Origin: an uncultured Flavobacteriales bacterium
GTDB taxonomy: Bacteria > Bacteroidota > Bacteroidia > Flavobacteriales > Vicingaceae
Direction: 5' to 3'
Length of the DNA stretch: 6,601 nt
Assembly (NCBI GenBank): GCA_946886085.1
Contig: CAMPHX010000073.1
Location: 1-6,601, forward strand
Shown: in pieces, positions 6,555 to 6,601 of the stretch
Numbering within the stretch: the stretch's first letter is position 1
How the letters are laid out: each line of letters opens with the position of its first letter
Notes under the pieces: generated by a model
What the model saw: the letters and a program-made list of their open reading frames with translations, nothing else
Database searches by the model: none
What the model was told of the DNA's origin: nothing
Position numbers and translations under genes: made by a program

Positions 6555-6601
6555 AATTATATGAGTTAAGTCTTTTTTTTAAGTAGCAAACAGACGTATA
6601 A

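Noticed and set aside
6587..6594. TCTGTTTG on the minus strand upstream of gene A as a Bacteroidota -7 element (TAnnTTTG)
   Set aside because: It has one mismatch at an important position, and the matching -33 element would fall outside the window, so it cannot be supported.

Overview
The window reads as AT-rich chromosomal DNA of a member of the Bacteroidota, most likely a Flavobacteriia-type lineage. The grounds are the protein style (a signal peptide followed directly by AQAPEKINYQAVARD, then collagen-like, VGIGT-repeat and WxxxG modules, all frequent in secreted proteins of this phylum), the AT-rich codon use and the lack of Shine-Dalgarno sequences. The taxonomic call is inference; no marker gene is present.

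Layout: everything coding is on the minus strand. An upstream fragment (6555-6601) precedes gene A (6554 to 3192, 1120 aa, complete). A 29-bp AT-rich gap (3163-3191) separates it from gene B (3162 down to the left edge, 1054 codons read without a stop, 3' end missing). The plus strand holds no convincing gene.

The two genes are paralogues in tandem, close enough to be one transcript. Both encode very large secreted fibre-like proteins: signal peptide, a conserved head of about 170 residues with a short collagen-like turn and a two-cysteine acidic module (resembling the family I know as DUF7151), a shared beta-rich block beginning DNWGTQVVIS, and a long shaft with repeated VGIGT units. There are six units in A, one of them degenerate, and eight in B. 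A ends in an intramolecular chaperone of the Peptidase_S74 type with the S-D-E-R-L-K motif, then a short C-terminal coiled coil. This is the architecture of self-trimerising phage tail spikes and fibres, here attached to an export signal. B presumably ends the same way beyond the window. Head and shared block are conserved between the paralogues, while the shafts have different numbers and orders of modules, which suggests modular diversification of surface fibres.
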